Source: a bacterium HR37
Lineage (GTDB): Bacteria; Desulfobacterota_D; UBA1144; Nemesobacterales; CSP1-2
NCBI GenBank assembly: GCA_002898375.1
Contig: BEIN01000010.1
Location: 30,516-94,515, forward strand
Direction of reading: 5' to 3'
DNA length: 64,000 nt
The notes under the pieces were generated by a model, which saw only the letters and a list, made by a program, of their open reading frames with translations, ran no database searches and was not told the origin of the DNA. This document shows, in pieces, positions 19,143-28,295 of the stretch. Made by a program: the position numbers and the translations under genes. The first letter of the stretch is position 1, and each line of letters begins with the position of its first letter.

Positions 19143-20459
19143 ATGGATCATGCAATACTTGTAGCAGCCGGTACCGGTATAGATAAGGAGAAGCTTAGTT
19201 TATTTCCCCAAAAAATTCTTTGTGGAGTTCCCCAACTTCTCAGGTTAATTATCACGGCTGAGAGAATAGGAATAAGAAGATTCACCATAATAGTTGAGGA
19301 AGAGGACCCCTCTCTAAAGGAACTTGTAAGAAAAGATAAACGCATAAAAAGCGAGATTGTGTGGCATAAACTCGGCTCCTCCGTAAAGCTGGAGGAAAAG
19401 CCCTGTCTTATACTGCAGTCAAATCTTGTTATAAATACCCTTGCCTTATCCAGCCTGTTAAATTGCAGTGTAAAAAGCAACGAAATAGCCATGCTTGTAG
19501 AGGAAAGCAAAGATGCATGGGTAAAGACACGAGGAAACATAGTGGAGGAGGTATTTCTGGAAGGGGGAAAAGCAGTTGGGGCCTTTGTAGCTTATGGGAA
19601 CCTCCTGGAGAAGTCCATTCTAAACTCCCTTTCCCTAAAAAGCTGGGTGGAAGAACTTGCTGGCAGAGAGGGGGTAAAGGCTGTAAAGGTATCGGATGGA
19701 TACTGGATGAGGCTTTCTTCCAGCGAAAACTCGGTAAAGAAAGCCGAAAAACTGCTATTCTCTTACGTTGGGAAGACAGAGACGGGATGGATATCCAGAA
19801 ACATTAACAGCAAGATATCCATTCCAACAAGCAAGCTTCTTGTACGTACCCCACTTACCCCAAATATGATAAGCGTTACGATAAACCTGATAGGGATGCT
19901 ATGTGGTCTCTTTTATGCTCTCGGCCATCCGGTAATCGGTGCACTTTTTCTGCAGATAGCAACCATACTTGATAGGTGCGATGGTGAAGTAGCAAGGGTT
20001 AAGCTGATGGAAACAAAACGCGGGCAATGGATAGATACGATCTGTGATCAGCTAACGATACTTTCCTTTATAATAGGAGTTCCACTTGGTTATTACCGAA
20101 TCTCTGAAAACCCCTGGGTTCTAGCACTGGGAGGCCTAAACCTGACGATATTTTTGTTCTTTGTTATATGGTCTTTTTACTTTCTCATCAAATACACAAA
20201 CTCTGGAAGCCTGGTTGCCTATTTTAACGTAGATAAAATAATAGGGGAGGAAAACAAAAGCCTTATACGAAGATTAATAGTTCTTATAAGACCCATGGCA
20301 AGAAGGAACTTCTACTCATTGAGCTTTCTGATTCTGGCAATTATTGGGGGATATCCCCTGGTGCTGGGAACTACATCAATAGCTTTAATCCTCTTTCTGG
20401 TTCACCAGGTTGAAGACATAATAAAGCTAAGAAGGTTAAAACCGGCAAAAGCCATATAA
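19143..20459 (+). CDS. CDP-alcohol phosphotransferase with degenerate nucleotidyltransferase-like N-terminal domain
   Basis: The C-terminal half (about residues 205-425) has five or six membrane helices and a perfect CDP-alcohol phosphotransferase motif: D277, D280-G281, A284-R285, G294, D298 and D302. Upstream is a conserved WISRNINSKISIP...LVRTPLTPN segment, as in di-myo-inositol-phosphate-phosphate synthases. Residues 1-200 look like a nucleotidyltransferase fold (AILVAAGTGID), but the usual Lys/Arg of the signature loop is missing, so this half is probably inactive and replaced by the separate enzyme at 18365. I start at ATG 19143, one base after the previous stop. Likely role: transfer of a phospho-alcohol to form a lipid headgroup or a compatible solute. 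Confidence 0.82.
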   Translation: MDHAILVAAGTGIDKEKLSLFPQKILCGVPQLLRLIITAERIGIRRFTIIVEEEDPSLKELVRKDKRIKSEIVWHKLGSSVKLEEKPCLILQSNLVINTLALSSLLNCSVKSNEIAMLVEESKDAWVKTRGNIVEEVFLEGGKAVGAFVAYGNLLEKSILNSLSLKSWVEELAGREGVKAVKVSDGYWMRLSSSENSVKKAEKLLFSYVGKTETGWISRNINSKISIPTSKLLVRTPLTPNMISVTINLIGMLCGLFYALGHPVIGALFLQIATILDRCDGEVARVKLMETKRGQWIDTICDQLTILSFIIGVPLGYYRISENPWVLALGGLNLTIFLFFVIWSFYFLIKYTNSGSLVAYFNVDKIIGEENKSLIRRLIVLIRPMARRNFYSLSFLILAIIGGYPLVLGTTSIALILFLVHQVEDIIKLRRLKPAKAI

Positions 20460-20473
20460 AGGGGAGGCAGATT

Positions 20474-21271
20474 ATGAAGAGTCTGGATAGAGGTTTAAAG
20501 CACCTAGAAGAAAACAAACCATATAAGCTCAGCATACAGGAACCACCTCCAAAAGAGTATGTTTCAAAACCAATATCCACTTTTATTAACTGGGTGGAAA
20601 AGCTAAACATCAGGTACTCCGTATTTGGCAACCCACCGTTTTACGACAAATCCCTCTTTCCCTGGGTTGCGGAGGTAGAGAAAGAGTGGAAAACGATCCG
20701 AAAGGAGCTAGAACAGGTCCTAAGACGTAAGGAAGAGCTTCCCAGCTTCCATGAGATAGTAAGTGAGGTAAGAACCATAACACAGGATCAGAACTGGAAA
20801 ACATTCTTTCTTATAGGCTATGGATTAAAAAGCGAAGAAAACTGCAAAATGTGTCCAGAGACAACAAGAATACTAAAGAAGATCCCGGGTCTTAAAACCG
20901 CATTCTTCTCAATCCTATCACCCAACAAATACATACCTCCACACAGGGGGCCATACAACGGAGTGCTACGCTATCACCTAGGACTTATAGTTCCAAAGCC
21001 AGAGGAGAAATGCCGTATACGCGTTGGAGATGAGATAAGACACTGGAGAGAAGGCGATAGTCTTATCTTTGACGATACGTACGAACATGAGGTCTGGAAT
21101 GAAACAACGGGAGACAGGGTTGTTCTCTTTGTTGATTTTGTAAGACCTGTTAAATTTCCCTTTAACCTTCTAAACCACTTTGTCCTTAACGCAGCAATAT
21201 TTACCCCTGCCATAAGAGAAGCCCATGACTCACACCACAAATGGGAAAAGAGGTTCTACAACAAAGCGTAG
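20474..21271 (+). CDS. Aspartyl/asparaginyl beta-hydroxylase-family (LpxO-like) Fe(II)/2-oxoglutarate dioxygenase
   Basis: Members hydroxylate Asp/Asn residues or, as LpxO, acyl chains of lipid A. The 265-residue protein has the iron-binding His in YIPPHRGPYNGVLRYHLGL and the distal His in FDDTYEHEVWNET, plus the 2-oxoglutarate-binding Arg region GDRVVLFVDFVRP. There is no signal or membrane anchor at the N-terminus. It follows the CDP-alcohol phosphotransferase by 14 bases, with GGGGAGG ahead of the ATG. The context suggests the target may be the lipid or solute made by the two upstream genes. Confidence 0.82.
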   Translation: MKSLDRGLKHLEENKPYKLSIQEPPPKEYVSKPISTFINWVEKLNIRYSVFGNPPFYDKSLFPWVAEVEKEWKTIRKELEQVLRRKEELPSFHEIVSEVRTITQDQNWKTFFLIGYGLKSEENCKMCPETTRILKKIPGLKTAFFSILSPNKYIPPHRGPYNGVLRYHLGLIVPKPEEKCRIRVGDEIRHWREGDSLIFDDTYEHEVWNETTGDRVVLFVDFVRPVKFPFNLLNHFVLNAAIFTPAIREAHDSHHKWEKRFYNKA

Positions 21272-21315
21272 CTCTGTACTTTCCGCCTTGGAATTGTGCG
21301 GTGGTAAAGTGGGTC

Positions 21316-21343
21316 TTGACAATTTCTTCTATAAGCTTATCTT
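21316..21343 (+). promoter_or_regulatory. Promoter of the Lys-rich TraR/DksA gene
   Basis: TTGACA (21316-21321), 16 bases, TATCTT (21338-21343), with a leader of about 35 bases holding AAGGAT before GTG 21385. Confidence 0.55.
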
Positions 21344-21384
21344 AAATAATCTCTTGAGGTCTAAAGAATATAAGGATAAAAAAC

Positions 21385-21942
21385 GTGAAAAAAACAAAAG
21401 ATAAAACAAAAGCCCCTAAAAAAGAGTTAGAAGAAAAAAAGAGAAAGGGAAAAATAGCTCAGCCATCACGTAAAATAAAACCTTCTTCCGGAAAAGAAAA
21501 GAAGCAGACAAAAAAAAGCAAAGGAGGTGCCCTCTTGGAATCCACAGAGAAAAAGCCGGAAGGTGAAACAAAATCAGCATCCGAGCTGGATTGGAGAGAA
21601 GAGATAAAGAAGATGCTTCTTCAGATGAGAAAAGAGCTTTTGCAAGAGGTGTCTAAATCCATAAAAACTGAGTCGGATTATCTTAGATTTGATGTAGGTG
21701 ATTTCTATGATCACGCATCCAGTGATAGGGACAGAGAGCTTTCACTTATGCTAACCGATAGGGAGAGAAACAAGCTTATACAAATTGAAGAAGCCCTACG
21801 AAGAATAGAAGAGGGAAGCTACGGAATCTGTGAGAGCTGTGGGGATGAGATAGGTGAAGACAGGTTGAGGGCTATGCCGTTTGCAAAGCTATGCCTCTCC
21901 TGTAAGATAGACCTTGAAAGACAGGGAGGCCCTGAGTCCTGA
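21385..21942 (+). CDS. TraR/DksA-family zinc-finger protein with Lys-rich N-terminal tail
   Basis: Residues 1-70 are a disordered tail rich in Lys, Glu and Ser. Residues 70-180 are a DksA-like coiled coil and zinc finger. The zinc ligands are C149, C152, C170 and C173 (C-x2-C-x17-C-x2-C). The coiled-coil tip keeps the D-x2-D-x-A pattern (D106, D109, A111) needed by DksA to act in the RNA polymerase secondary channel. The start is GTG. It ends two bases before the stop of mtnA on the other strand. A second, shorter DksA-like gene lies at 24021. Confidence 0.85.
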   Translation: MKKTKDKTKAPKKELEEKKRKGKIAQPSRKIKPSSGKEKKQTKKSKGGALLESTEKKPEGETKSASELDWREEIKKMLLQMRKELLQEVSKSIKTESDYLRFDVGDFYDHASSDRDRELSLMLTDRERNKLIQIEEALRRIEEGSYGICESCGDEIGEDRLRAMPFAKLCLSCKIDLERQGGPES

Positions 21943-21943
21943 A

Positions 21944-22978
21944 TCAGATAAATGCCCTTAGTGTTTCAGCAAATGGAGCCTGAGCAATTCCCTTTTCCGT
22001 TATTATAGAGGTTATAAGGTCACAGGGTGTAACATCAAAGGCCGGATTTATAACACCGACTTCAGGAGCTATTTTGCAACCCATAATGTGAGTTACCTCA
22101 CCTGGATCACGCCCCTCTATCGGGATTGACTCTCCCGAAGGACAGTTAAAATCTATGGTAGATACCGGTGCTGCAACGTAAAATGGAATCCTGTGGAATC
22201 TTGCAAGTATGGATAAGGAGTAAGTACCTATCTTATTTGCAACATCACCGTTTGAAGCGATTCTATCAGCCCCCACTATAACAGCATCCACCATCCCTTT
22301 TCCCATTACGTATCCCGCCATATTATCTGTTATCAGGGTAACAGGTATACCGTCTTTTTTCAGTTCCCAGGCTGTAAGCCTTGCCCCCTGAAGAAAAGGC
22401 CTTGTTTCGGTAGCAAAAACCCTTATCTTTTTACCTTCCTCAAAGGCCGCTCTTATAACACCCAGTGCTGTCCCGTAGCCTGCTGTAGCCAGTGCACCTG
22501 CATTGCAATGGGTAAGAATCGACATACCGTCCCTTATCAGGGAGGCACCTACCTTGCCTATCCTTCTGCAGGTCTCTAGGTCTTCTTCGTATATCCTCTT
22601 TGCTTCCCGAACCAGCTCCTCCTTAATCCAATCTATATCCCTATCTATATTCCTCTCCATAACACCCATCATCCTACTTATTGCCCAGAACAGATTAACC
22701 GCTGTTGGTCTTGTATTTGACATTATTGTTGCAATCTCTTTAAGTTCGGCAAGAAACTCTTCCTTACCCCTTCTCTTACTGTTTACTGCTCCAAGAGCTA
22801 TACCCATCGCAGCAGCAATTCCTATAGCAGGAGCACCCCTTATCACCATATCTTTTATAGCACGTGCTACATCCTCAGACGTTCTACACTCAACATAAAC
22901 TTCTTGATTTGGTAGCTTTCTCTGATCAAGCATTATAACCCTATCATCCTTCCACTCAATCGTCTTAAAAGACTCCAT
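21944..22978 (-). CDS. mtnA: S-methyl-5-thioribose-1-phosphate isomerase
   Basis: Methionine-salvage enzyme (aldose to ketose) related to eIF2B alpha subunits. The 344 residues include the motifs [38 protein letters not shown] with the active-site Cys, [15 protein letters not shown], and [20 protein letters not shown] with the catalytic Asp. GGGGG lies before the ATG. prmA follows on the reverse strand upstream of nothing else in the salvage pathway, so the gene appears isolated from mtnB/mtnC homologues. Confidence 0.95.
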   Translation of the reverse strand: MESFKTIEWKDDRVIMLDQRKLPNQEVYVECRTSEDVARAIKDMVIRGAPAIGIAAAMGIALGAVNSKRRGKEEFLAELKEIATIMSNTRPTAVNLFWAISRMMGVMERNIDRDIDWIKEELVREAKRIYEEDLETCRRIGKVGASLIRDGMSILTHCNAGALATAGYGTALGVIRAAFEEGKKIRVFATETRPFLQGARLTAWELKKDGIPVTLITDNMAGYVMGKGMVDAVIVGADRIASNGDVANKIGTYSLSILARFHRIPFYVAAPVSTIDFNCPSGESIPIEGRDPGEVTHIMGCKIAPEVGVINPAFDVTPCDLITSIITEKGIAQAPFAETLRAFI

Positions 22979-23008
22979 ACTCTACCCCCTTTAATCAACT
23001 TATTAACT

Positions 23009-23896
23009 TTAATTTACTTTATCAACACCAAAAACAAAAGCCATCCACTCTCCCTCCTGAAGCTCCCTATCAAGGACAAAACCAGCCTTCTTAAGACCCT
23101 CTACCACCTCTTCCCTCCTAGGATATGGAATACCCGAGACTATGGCTTTTCCCCCCTCCATAAGTCTTGCCCTTAGCTCATGCCTGATAAGTATTATTAC
23201 CTCAGCATATATGTTAGCAACCACCAGATCAAATTTCCCCCTTACACTCTCTATGTATCCACAAAAAAACCTTATCTTATCCTGAACCAAATTCCTCCGT
23301 GCATTCTTTATTGCCTCACATACGGCAACAAAATCAGGGTCCAGGCCAAAGGCCTCCTTGGCCCCAAGCTTTACAGCAGAAATAGCAAGCACCCCGCTTC
23401 CACAACCAACATCAAGCATCCTTTTAATTCCCCTGTCCCTGGCTATATCCTCTATAGCCTGAATACATAACCTGGTGGTTTCGTGATGCCCTGTACCAAA
23501 TGCCATTGACGGATTGATCTCTATAACTATGTCGTCACCTCTGGGTATATACTCCTCCCATGGAGGGACGATAACAATACGACTACCAGCCCTTACAGTT
23601 TTAAGTTGCTGCTTCCAAACCTCCCAGCTAGAGCTATCTATCTGCTCTACCCCAATACTGCCTACATATACCCCCGATAGAGTGTCTCTTAAAAAGCCCG
23701 TATAGTTTCTTAAACCCTCTACCACAGGCTCTAAATCGGTATCCACTGGAAAATAGGCTGAGATAACCTCCTTTGATTTATCATCCTCTGCAGTATCTCT
23801 GGCAACCCCTACGGTATCGAATCCAAGCAAAAAATCAGAAACAAGTGGGGAAACATTCTCAGATACAACCAGTGTTAGCTTCCAACACTTAAACAT
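23009..23896 (-). CDS. prmA: Ribosomal protein L11 methyltransferase
   Basis: SAM-dependent methyltransferase that trimethylates L11. The SAM motif is MLDVGCGSGVLAISAVKLGA, preceded by the PrmA signature IEINPSMAFGTGHHETTRLC and followed by VVANIYAEVII, which stands in place of the usual NPxY-like motif. I use ATG 23896 with GGGAG five bases upstream; the TTG at 23908 lies on the far side of that site. The product is 295 residues, a normal length. It is upstream of mtnA in the same direction, 30 bases apart. Confidence 0.93.
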   Translation of the reverse strand: MFKCWKLTLVVSENVSPLVSDFLLGFDTVGVARDTAEDDKSKEVISAYFPVDTDLEPVVEGLRNYTGFLRDTLSGVYVGSIGVEQIDSSSWEVWKQQLKTVRAGSRIVIVPPWEEYIPRGDDIVIEINPSMAFGTGHHETTRLCIQAIEDIARDRGIKRMLDVGCGSGVLAISAVKLGAKEAFGLDPDFVAVCEAIKNARRNLVQDKIRFFCGYIESVRGKFDLVVANIYAEVIILIRHELRARLMEGGKAIVSGIPYPRREEVVEGLKKAGFVLDRELQEGEWMAFVFGVDKVN

Positions 23897-23982
23897 ATAC
23901 GCTCCCAAATACCCAGATTCTTTTAAAACTCTTACCTAATAAATCCATTAATATCAATTCCATAGCCCTCATCCATCTATCA

Positions 23983-24011
23983 TTTACACGGTATTTTTTG
24001 GATGATATAAT
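23983..24011 (+). promoter_or_regulatory. Promoter of dksA, near-leaderless
   Basis: TTTACA (23983-23988), 17 bases, perfect TATAAT (24006-24011). The ATG is nine bases later at 24021, so the leader is about two or three bases. Confidence 0.6.
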
Positions 24012-24020
24012 TTTTTAATC

Positions 24021-24383
24021 ATGGATCCACAGAAACTCAAGTACTTTAGAGAGATACTCATAGAGAAGATGAACCAGATTCTTGGCACAGCGGAGAAAAC
24101 CATGAACCAGTTGAGCCAGGAAGGAACCTCCTTTCCTGATCCTTTGGATCGGGCTTTAACAGAATCCAGCAGAAGCATAGAACTCAGGACAAGAGACAGG
24201 GAAAGGAAGCTCCTTCAGAAAATCATAAAGGCTATGAAGAAGATAGAGGACGGAAGCTATGGCATTTGCGAAGAATGTGGAGAGGAGATCTCTGAGGAAA
24301 GACTCAGGGTAAGACCGGAAGCAACCCTATGTATTAAGTGCAAAGAAGAACAGGAAAAGATTGAAAAGCAGTTTGGGCTTTAA
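24021..24383 (+). CDS. dksA: DksA/TraR-family RNA polymerase-binding transcription factor
   Basis: A 120-residue DksA-like protein: helical hairpin (residues 3-75), tip motif D40-P-L-D43-R-A45, and a C4 zinc finger with C83, C86, C104 and C107 in SYGICEECGEEI and CIKCKEE. DksA tunes transcription initiation together with ppGpp. The start codon is almost at the predicted transcript end and no ribosome-binding site is visible. Confidence 0.88.
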   Translation: MDPQKLKYFREILIEKMNQILGTAEKTMNQLSQEGTSFPDPLDRALTESSRSIELRTRDRERKLLQKIIKAMKKIEDGSYGICEECGEEISEERLRVRPEATLCIKCKEEQEKIEKQFGL

Positions 24384-24396
24384 AAAGACCCGATTC

Positions 24397-24864
24397 TTAC
24401 TGTTTTACCTCACCAAAAACAAAACCCCTTAGAAAATCTATCTCAGAGTCCTTTACGATCTTCCACTTATTCCCTATCTTTTTAAGTTCCAGTTTTTCAG
24501 GAACAACAAACTTGCTCGTTTTATCCTCCATACGAAGCTCAATCTTTGTTTTCTGAAACACCTGAGCACTTCCATCGTTAACGTGGATGGATCTATTAAA
24601 ATGAGTTATCTCTATACTGTCAAAAAGGGAAACGTTTGAAGTAAATTCCTTCTTTGCTTCTTCAATTCCTATAACCTTACCATCCTTTTCTACCCTGTAA
24701 TTGGGATCAAGACACGATAGATAGAGCTCAATGTCTTTTGATTCAAATGCACTTTCCCTCTGCATAAGAACCTGCTCTATACCTTCCCTGTCGGAGTTAC
24801 CACAGGAAGCAAGAAAAACAGCAGAAAGAAAAAACATTAACCAAAGAAACCTTTTTACTACCAT
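24397..24864 (-). CDS. Lipoprotein with NTF2/SnoaL-like domain
   Basis: Lipoprotein signal VFLASC with lipidated Cys near residue 21, followed by about 125 residues with the alpha+beta cone pattern of NTF2-like proteins (RESAFESKDIELYLSCLDPNY at the first helix; KKIGNKWKIVKDSEID at the last strand). Function unknown. It overlaps the end of bamD by seven bases and is probably translationally coupled to it, so an envelope role is likely. Confidence 0.65.
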   Translation of the reverse strand: MVVKRFLWLMFFLSAVFLASCGNSDREGIEQVLMQRESAFESKDIELYLSCLDPNYRVEKDGKVIGIEEAKKEFTSNVSLFDSIEITHFNRSIHVNDGSAQVFQKTKIELRMEDKTSKFVVPEKLELKKIGNKWKIVKDSEIDFLRGFVFGEVKQ

Positions 24865-25688
24865 TCCACCAAAGCCTTTTTATCACCTTTCTCCCTGTAT
24901 CCCCTTCCCTCTTTCTTCTCAATCTCAGCAAGGAGTTTAGCCGCTTTATCATGATACTTAGCATGTGGAAACTCTCTAACAACCCTGTCTAAAGCTTCCT
25001 TTGCAAGGTCAAACTGGTTTTCCTCATAGTATACCTTTCCAAGAAGAAAAAGGGCCTCCTCAAGACTCTTTGTGTCACCGTAATTATCTACCACCACCCT
25101 GAACCTGTTTATAGCAGCCCTGTGGTTTCCCCGCTTTTCATAAAACTTCCCAATGTATATCTCCCTCTTTGCAAGCTCACTTCGGCACCTCTTTATTCTC
25201 TCTCTGGCTTCTGAAATCAGAGGAGAATCAGGATACCTTTCAACAAACACTTCAAACCACTTAAGGGCCTCTCTCGTGTAGGTTGGATCTCTATCGTAGC
25301 TTCGCCTCTGCTTGTAGTAAGAAACGGCAAGACGGTAGATTGCATAAGGAATCTCACTGTGGCCTGGATGGTTCTTTACAAACCTCTCGTACTCTATAGC
25401 AGCCTGCTCATACTCACCCTTCTTAAAATAGGCATCTGCTGTACGCAACTCGGCAAGAACAGCATAGGAACTGTAGGTGTACCTAAGCTGAATATCCTTT
25501 AAAAGCTTAAATACCTTATCGTAGTTAGTACCTGTAAGAATCCAGGGAAACCCACCTTTTTTATTAAGTTCTCTTAAAGCCTCCTCATACATAGCCTCAG
25601 CACTCTCGTAGTTGTAAACCCTTTTCCCACCACAGCTAAAAAAGAGAGGAATCAGAACAAGAATAAGTATAAACAGGTGCCTTAACAT
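24858..25688 (-). CDS. bamD: BamD-like outer-membrane assembly lipoprotein (TPR)
   Basis: Lipoprotein signal LIPLFFSC (Cys19 from ATG 25688), then about five tetratricopeptide repeats (AEAMYEEALRELN; YAVLAELRTADAYFKKGEYEQAAIEYERFVKNHP; SPLISEARERIKRCRSELAKREIYIGKFYEKRGNHRAAI), as in BamD/YfiO. It would work with the Omp85 protein in outer-membrane insertion. ATG 25694 is an alternative start. TTG at 25724 is excluded because it lies inside the -35 box. The gene is expressed from its own promoter in the 46-base gap after ald. Confidence 0.88.
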   Translation of the reverse strand: MLRHLFILILVLIPLFFSCGGKRVYNYESAEAMYEEALRELNKKGGFPWILTGTNYDKVFKLLKDIQLRYTYSSYAVLAELRTADAYFKKGEYEQAAIEYERFVKNHPGHSEIPYAIYRLAVSYYKQRRSYDRDPTYTREALKWFEVFVERYPDSPLISEARERIKRCRSELAKREIYIGKFYEKRGNHRAAINRFRVVVDNYGDTKSLEEALFLLGKVYYEENQFDLAKEALDRVVREFPHAKYHDKAAKLLAEIEKKEGRGYREKGDKKALVEW

Positions 25689-25695
25689 TGGCATT

Positions 25696-25724
25696 ATATT
25701 ATTTACATAACTAGAGAGTGTCAA
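25696..25724 (-). promoter_or_regulatory. Promoter of bamD, leaderless
   Basis: Reverse strand TTGACA (25724-25719), 17 bases, TAATAT (25701-25696). The ATG at 25688 is seven bases beyond, exactly where transcription should begin. A TATAAT hexamer also overlaps at 25698-25693. Confidence 0.6.
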
Positions 25725-25734
25725 GAAAGCACCG

Positions 25735-26790
25735 CTAATCTAGTTTTAGAAGTACCTCTCCCCTATCCACATTTATTCCCTTCTTAATGGACTCATCGTT
25801 TTCATAGTCACCACTGGCTATCTTTAACACATAAGGAAGAATCGCATTTGATAGGGCATGGGTTGCAGTTCTTGGGACAAGAGAGGGAATGTTTGTTACA
25901 CAGTAGTGAATTACCCCATCCACAACAAAAACAGGAGAATCAAGCGTTGTAGGATGGCTTGTTTCCGAACACCCCCCCTGGTCAATTGCCACATCCACAA
26001 ACACACTTCCAGGTTCCATCCCGGAGACCATATTCCTTGTAATAACCTTTGGAGCTCTAGCACCGGTTACAAGAACAGCCCCAATAACAAGGTCCGAGCC
26101 CTTAACCTCTCCTTCTACAAACTCAGGATATGATGGAAGGGTTTTTACACTTCCAGAGAATCTTTCGTGAAAAAACTCCAGTTTCTTTGGGTTCTTATCT
26201 ATAACAGTGACCTCAGCACCCAAACCAAGAGCTGTAATAACGGCATTATAGCCCACAGTACCTCCACCTATAACGGTAACCTTCCCCGGTTTTACCCCGG
26301 GAGCACCCCCTAGCAGTACACCTTTTCCTCCCTGTGGTTTTTCAAGATAGTGCATTCCAACCTGTACCGATAGTCTTCCCGCAATACGGCTCATGGGAGC
26401 AAGAAGCGGAAGAGAACCATCTGGCAGTTCAATGGTCTCAAAGGCTATTGCCCTTACCCCGCTTTTCCTTAGCACCTCCAGTAGCTCTCTATTTGCTGCA
26501 AGGTGAAGATAAGAGAATATGATGTGATTGCTTCTTATGAGAGGGAATTCCTCCGAAATGGGCTCCTTTACCTTGACTATAAGCTCTGCACCATCAAACA
26601 AGCTCTCTTCGCTATCCACAAGCCTTGCACCAGCCTTGGAAAACTCTTCATCCTTTATCCCGCTTCCACTTCCTGCACCCCTTTCCACAAGAACCTGATG
26701 TCCCCTCTCAACCAAAACCCTTACTGCCTGTGGGGTAAGAGAAACCCTGTACTCATGAACTTTTCTTTCCCTTGGAATACCGATAATCAT
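25735..26790 (-). CDS. ald: Alanine dehydrogenase
   Basis: NAD-dependent deamination of L-alanine to pyruvate and ammonia, or the reverse. The 351-residue protein shows MIIGIPRERKVHEYRVSLTP at the N-terminus, with substrate-binding Arg and Lys in RKVHEYRV and VKVKEP. The NAD-binding loop is VTVIGGGTVGYNAVITALGLGAEVTVID, and the active-site region is DVAIDQGGCSETSHPTT. It is about 20 residues shorter than the usual 370, mainly at the C-terminus. It is divergent from obg. Confidence 0.93.
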   Translation of the reverse strand: MIIGIPRERKVHEYRVSLTPQAVRVLVERGHQVLVERGAGSGSGIKDEEFSKAGARLVDSEESLFDGAELIVKVKEPISEEFPLIRSNHIIFSYLHLAANRELLEVLRKSGVRAIAFETIELPDGSLPLLAPMSRIAGRLSVQVGMHYLEKPQGGKGVLLGGAPGVKPGKVTVIGGGTVGYNAVITALGLGAEVTVIDKNPKKLEFFHERFSGSVKTLPSYPEFVEGEVKGSDLVIGAVLVTGARAPKVITRNMVSGMEPGSVFVDVAIDQGGCSETSHPTTLDSPVFVVDGVIHYCVTNIPSLVPRTATHALSNAILPYVLKIASGDYENDESIKKGINVDRGEVLLKLD

Positions 26791-26879
26791 CGGAAATTAG
26801 CTTATCATCACCCACGTAAAGTGGCAAACCCCTATTTTAGAAATAACCACTGTGCCAGGTAAAATTAAATAATAGGGAA

Positions 26880-27899
26880 ATGGTTAGGTTTATAGACGAG
26901 GCAAAGATATACGTAAGGTCAGGCCGCGGTGGAAGAGGATGTGTTAGCTTCCGAAGGGAGAAGTTTGTCCCCAGAGGAGGCCCTGATGGTGGAGATGGAG
27001 GTAACGGGGGAGATGTTATACTCGTAGCCCAAAGAAACGTATCCTCTCTTCTGGATCACAGATACAGACAGCACTATATAGCTCAGAACGGAGAGCACGG
27101 AAAGGGTAAAAACCAGCACGGGAAAAATGCTCCCCCACTTATAGTCCCGGTACCTGTTGGAACGGTTGTAAAGGACTTCTACACAGGAGAAATTCTTGGA
27201 GACATGGTAGAGGAAGGTCAAACCCTTGTTGTAGCCAGAGGAGGACGAGGGGGCAGGGGAAACGCAAGGTTTGCTACCTCCACCAATCAGGCTCCAAGAT
27301 ATGCAGAACCTGGGGAGGAAGGAGAAGAACGGACGCTTCTTCTTGAGCTAAAGCTCCTAGCTGATGTGGGAATAGTAGGGTTTCCAAATGCCGGGAAATC
27401 AACCCTTATCTCAAGGATTTCAGCCGCACGTCCAAAGATTGCTGACTACCCCTTCACAACCATAGTTCCTAACCTAGGTGTTGTAAGATACAATGAGGGA
27501 AAAACCTTCGTTGTAGCAGATATCCCCGGTCTGATTAAAGGAGCGCATGAAGGGGCTGGGCTCGGTATAAGGTTCTTAAAACACATAGAGAGAACGAGGC
27601 TTTTAATCCACCTTCTAGACCTATCCCCTCTTACGGGAAGAAACCCCATAGAGGATTACCACGTTTTAAACGAGGAGCTTATGAGATACAACCCAAGCCT
27701 TCTCAATGAAAAACTACAGATTATAGTGCCAAACAAGATTGACATAACAGAAGCAAGGGAAAGGCTAAAGGAAGTACAGGAGTACTTTGAAAGCAAAAAC
27801 ATAGAGGTATTCCCCATCTCTGCAGCAACCGGAGAGGGAATAAAGGAGCTTATCAGAGAAGTTGGAGTAAGGCTTGAGAAACTCTCATCTGAAGCTTAA
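26880..27899 (+). CDS. obg: GTPase Obg (CgtA)
   Basis: Essential GTPase of 50S ribosome assembly and stress control. The Gly-rich Obg fold (residues 1-158) begins FIDEAKIYVRSGRGGRGC and includes RGGRGGRGNARF. The G domain follows: G1 GFPNAGKST, G3 DIPGLIKGAHEG, G4 NKID and G5 SAATGEG. At 339 residues it lacks the C-terminal OCT domain of longer homologues. The stop is immediately followed by the convergent gene at 27900. Confidence 0.96.
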   Translation: MVRFIDEAKIYVRSGRGGRGCVSFRREKFVPRGGPDGGDGGNGGDVILVAQRNVSSLLDHRYRQHYIAQNGEHGKGKNQHGKNAPPLIVPVPVGTVVKDFYTGEILGDMVEEGQTLVVARGGRGGRGNARFATSTNQAPRYAEPGEEGEERTLLLELKLLADVGIVGFPNAGKSTLISRISAARPKIADYPFTTIVPNLGVVRYNEGKTFVVADIPGLIKGAHEGAGLGIRFLKHIERTRLLIHLLDLSPLTGRNPIEDYHVLNEELMRYNPSLLNEKLQIIVPNKIDITEARERLKEVQEYFESKNIEVFPISAATGEGIKELIREVGVRLEKLSSEA

Positions 27900-28214
27900 T
27901 TACGTTGCTTCCATGTTTATTCTATCTGCCGTTCTCTTTGCATCCAAAGCAGCGTAAACAAGTATTACGGTTCCTGCCAGGGTGTATCCTGCCACAATAA
28001 TCAATGTAGCTCTATCAACGGATGCCCCGTTTAAAGACTGAATCAGCCTTTCTAAAGGCCCTATCAAGAGAAGGTTTATAGAAACGTTTACAACAGCAAT
28101 GACAACACCTTTTAAGACCTGACCGTTATATATCTGTCCCAGACCCGGGAAAATCACAGATAGTATCAAGGCCAGTAAGGGGTTTTTCTTCTTCGAGCCC
28201 TGTTTTGCATCCAT
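27900..28214 (-). CDS. Small membrane protein with TM2-like N-terminus
   Basis: A 104-residue protein with the repeat-family start KKKNPLLALILSVIFPGLGQIYNGQ, typical of small TM2/DUF5683-type membrane proteins, and two to three hydrophobic helices (about 12-50 and 72-92). Function is unknown. It is convergent with obg, whose stop codon abuts its own. Confidence 0.7.
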   Translation of the reverse strand: MDAKQGSKKKNPLLALILSVIFPGLGQIYNGQVLKGVVIAVVNVSINLLLIGPLERLIQSLNGASVDRATLIIVAGYTLAGTVILVYAALDAKRTADRINMEAT

Positions 28215-28261
28215 ACCAAGAACAGGATTTTATCAGCTTAACACTCCCAATTCAATAGAAT

Positions 28262-28289
28262 TTGTAAAAGCAAAACAAACACGTAGAAT
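28262..28289 (+). promoter_or_regulatory. Promoter of the Nudix gene, leaderless
   Basis: TTGTAA (28262-28267), 16 bases, TAGAAT (28284-28289). The ATG at 28296 follows after six bases, coinciding with the expected transcription start. Confidence 0.5.
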
Positions 28290-28295
28290 AAAACT

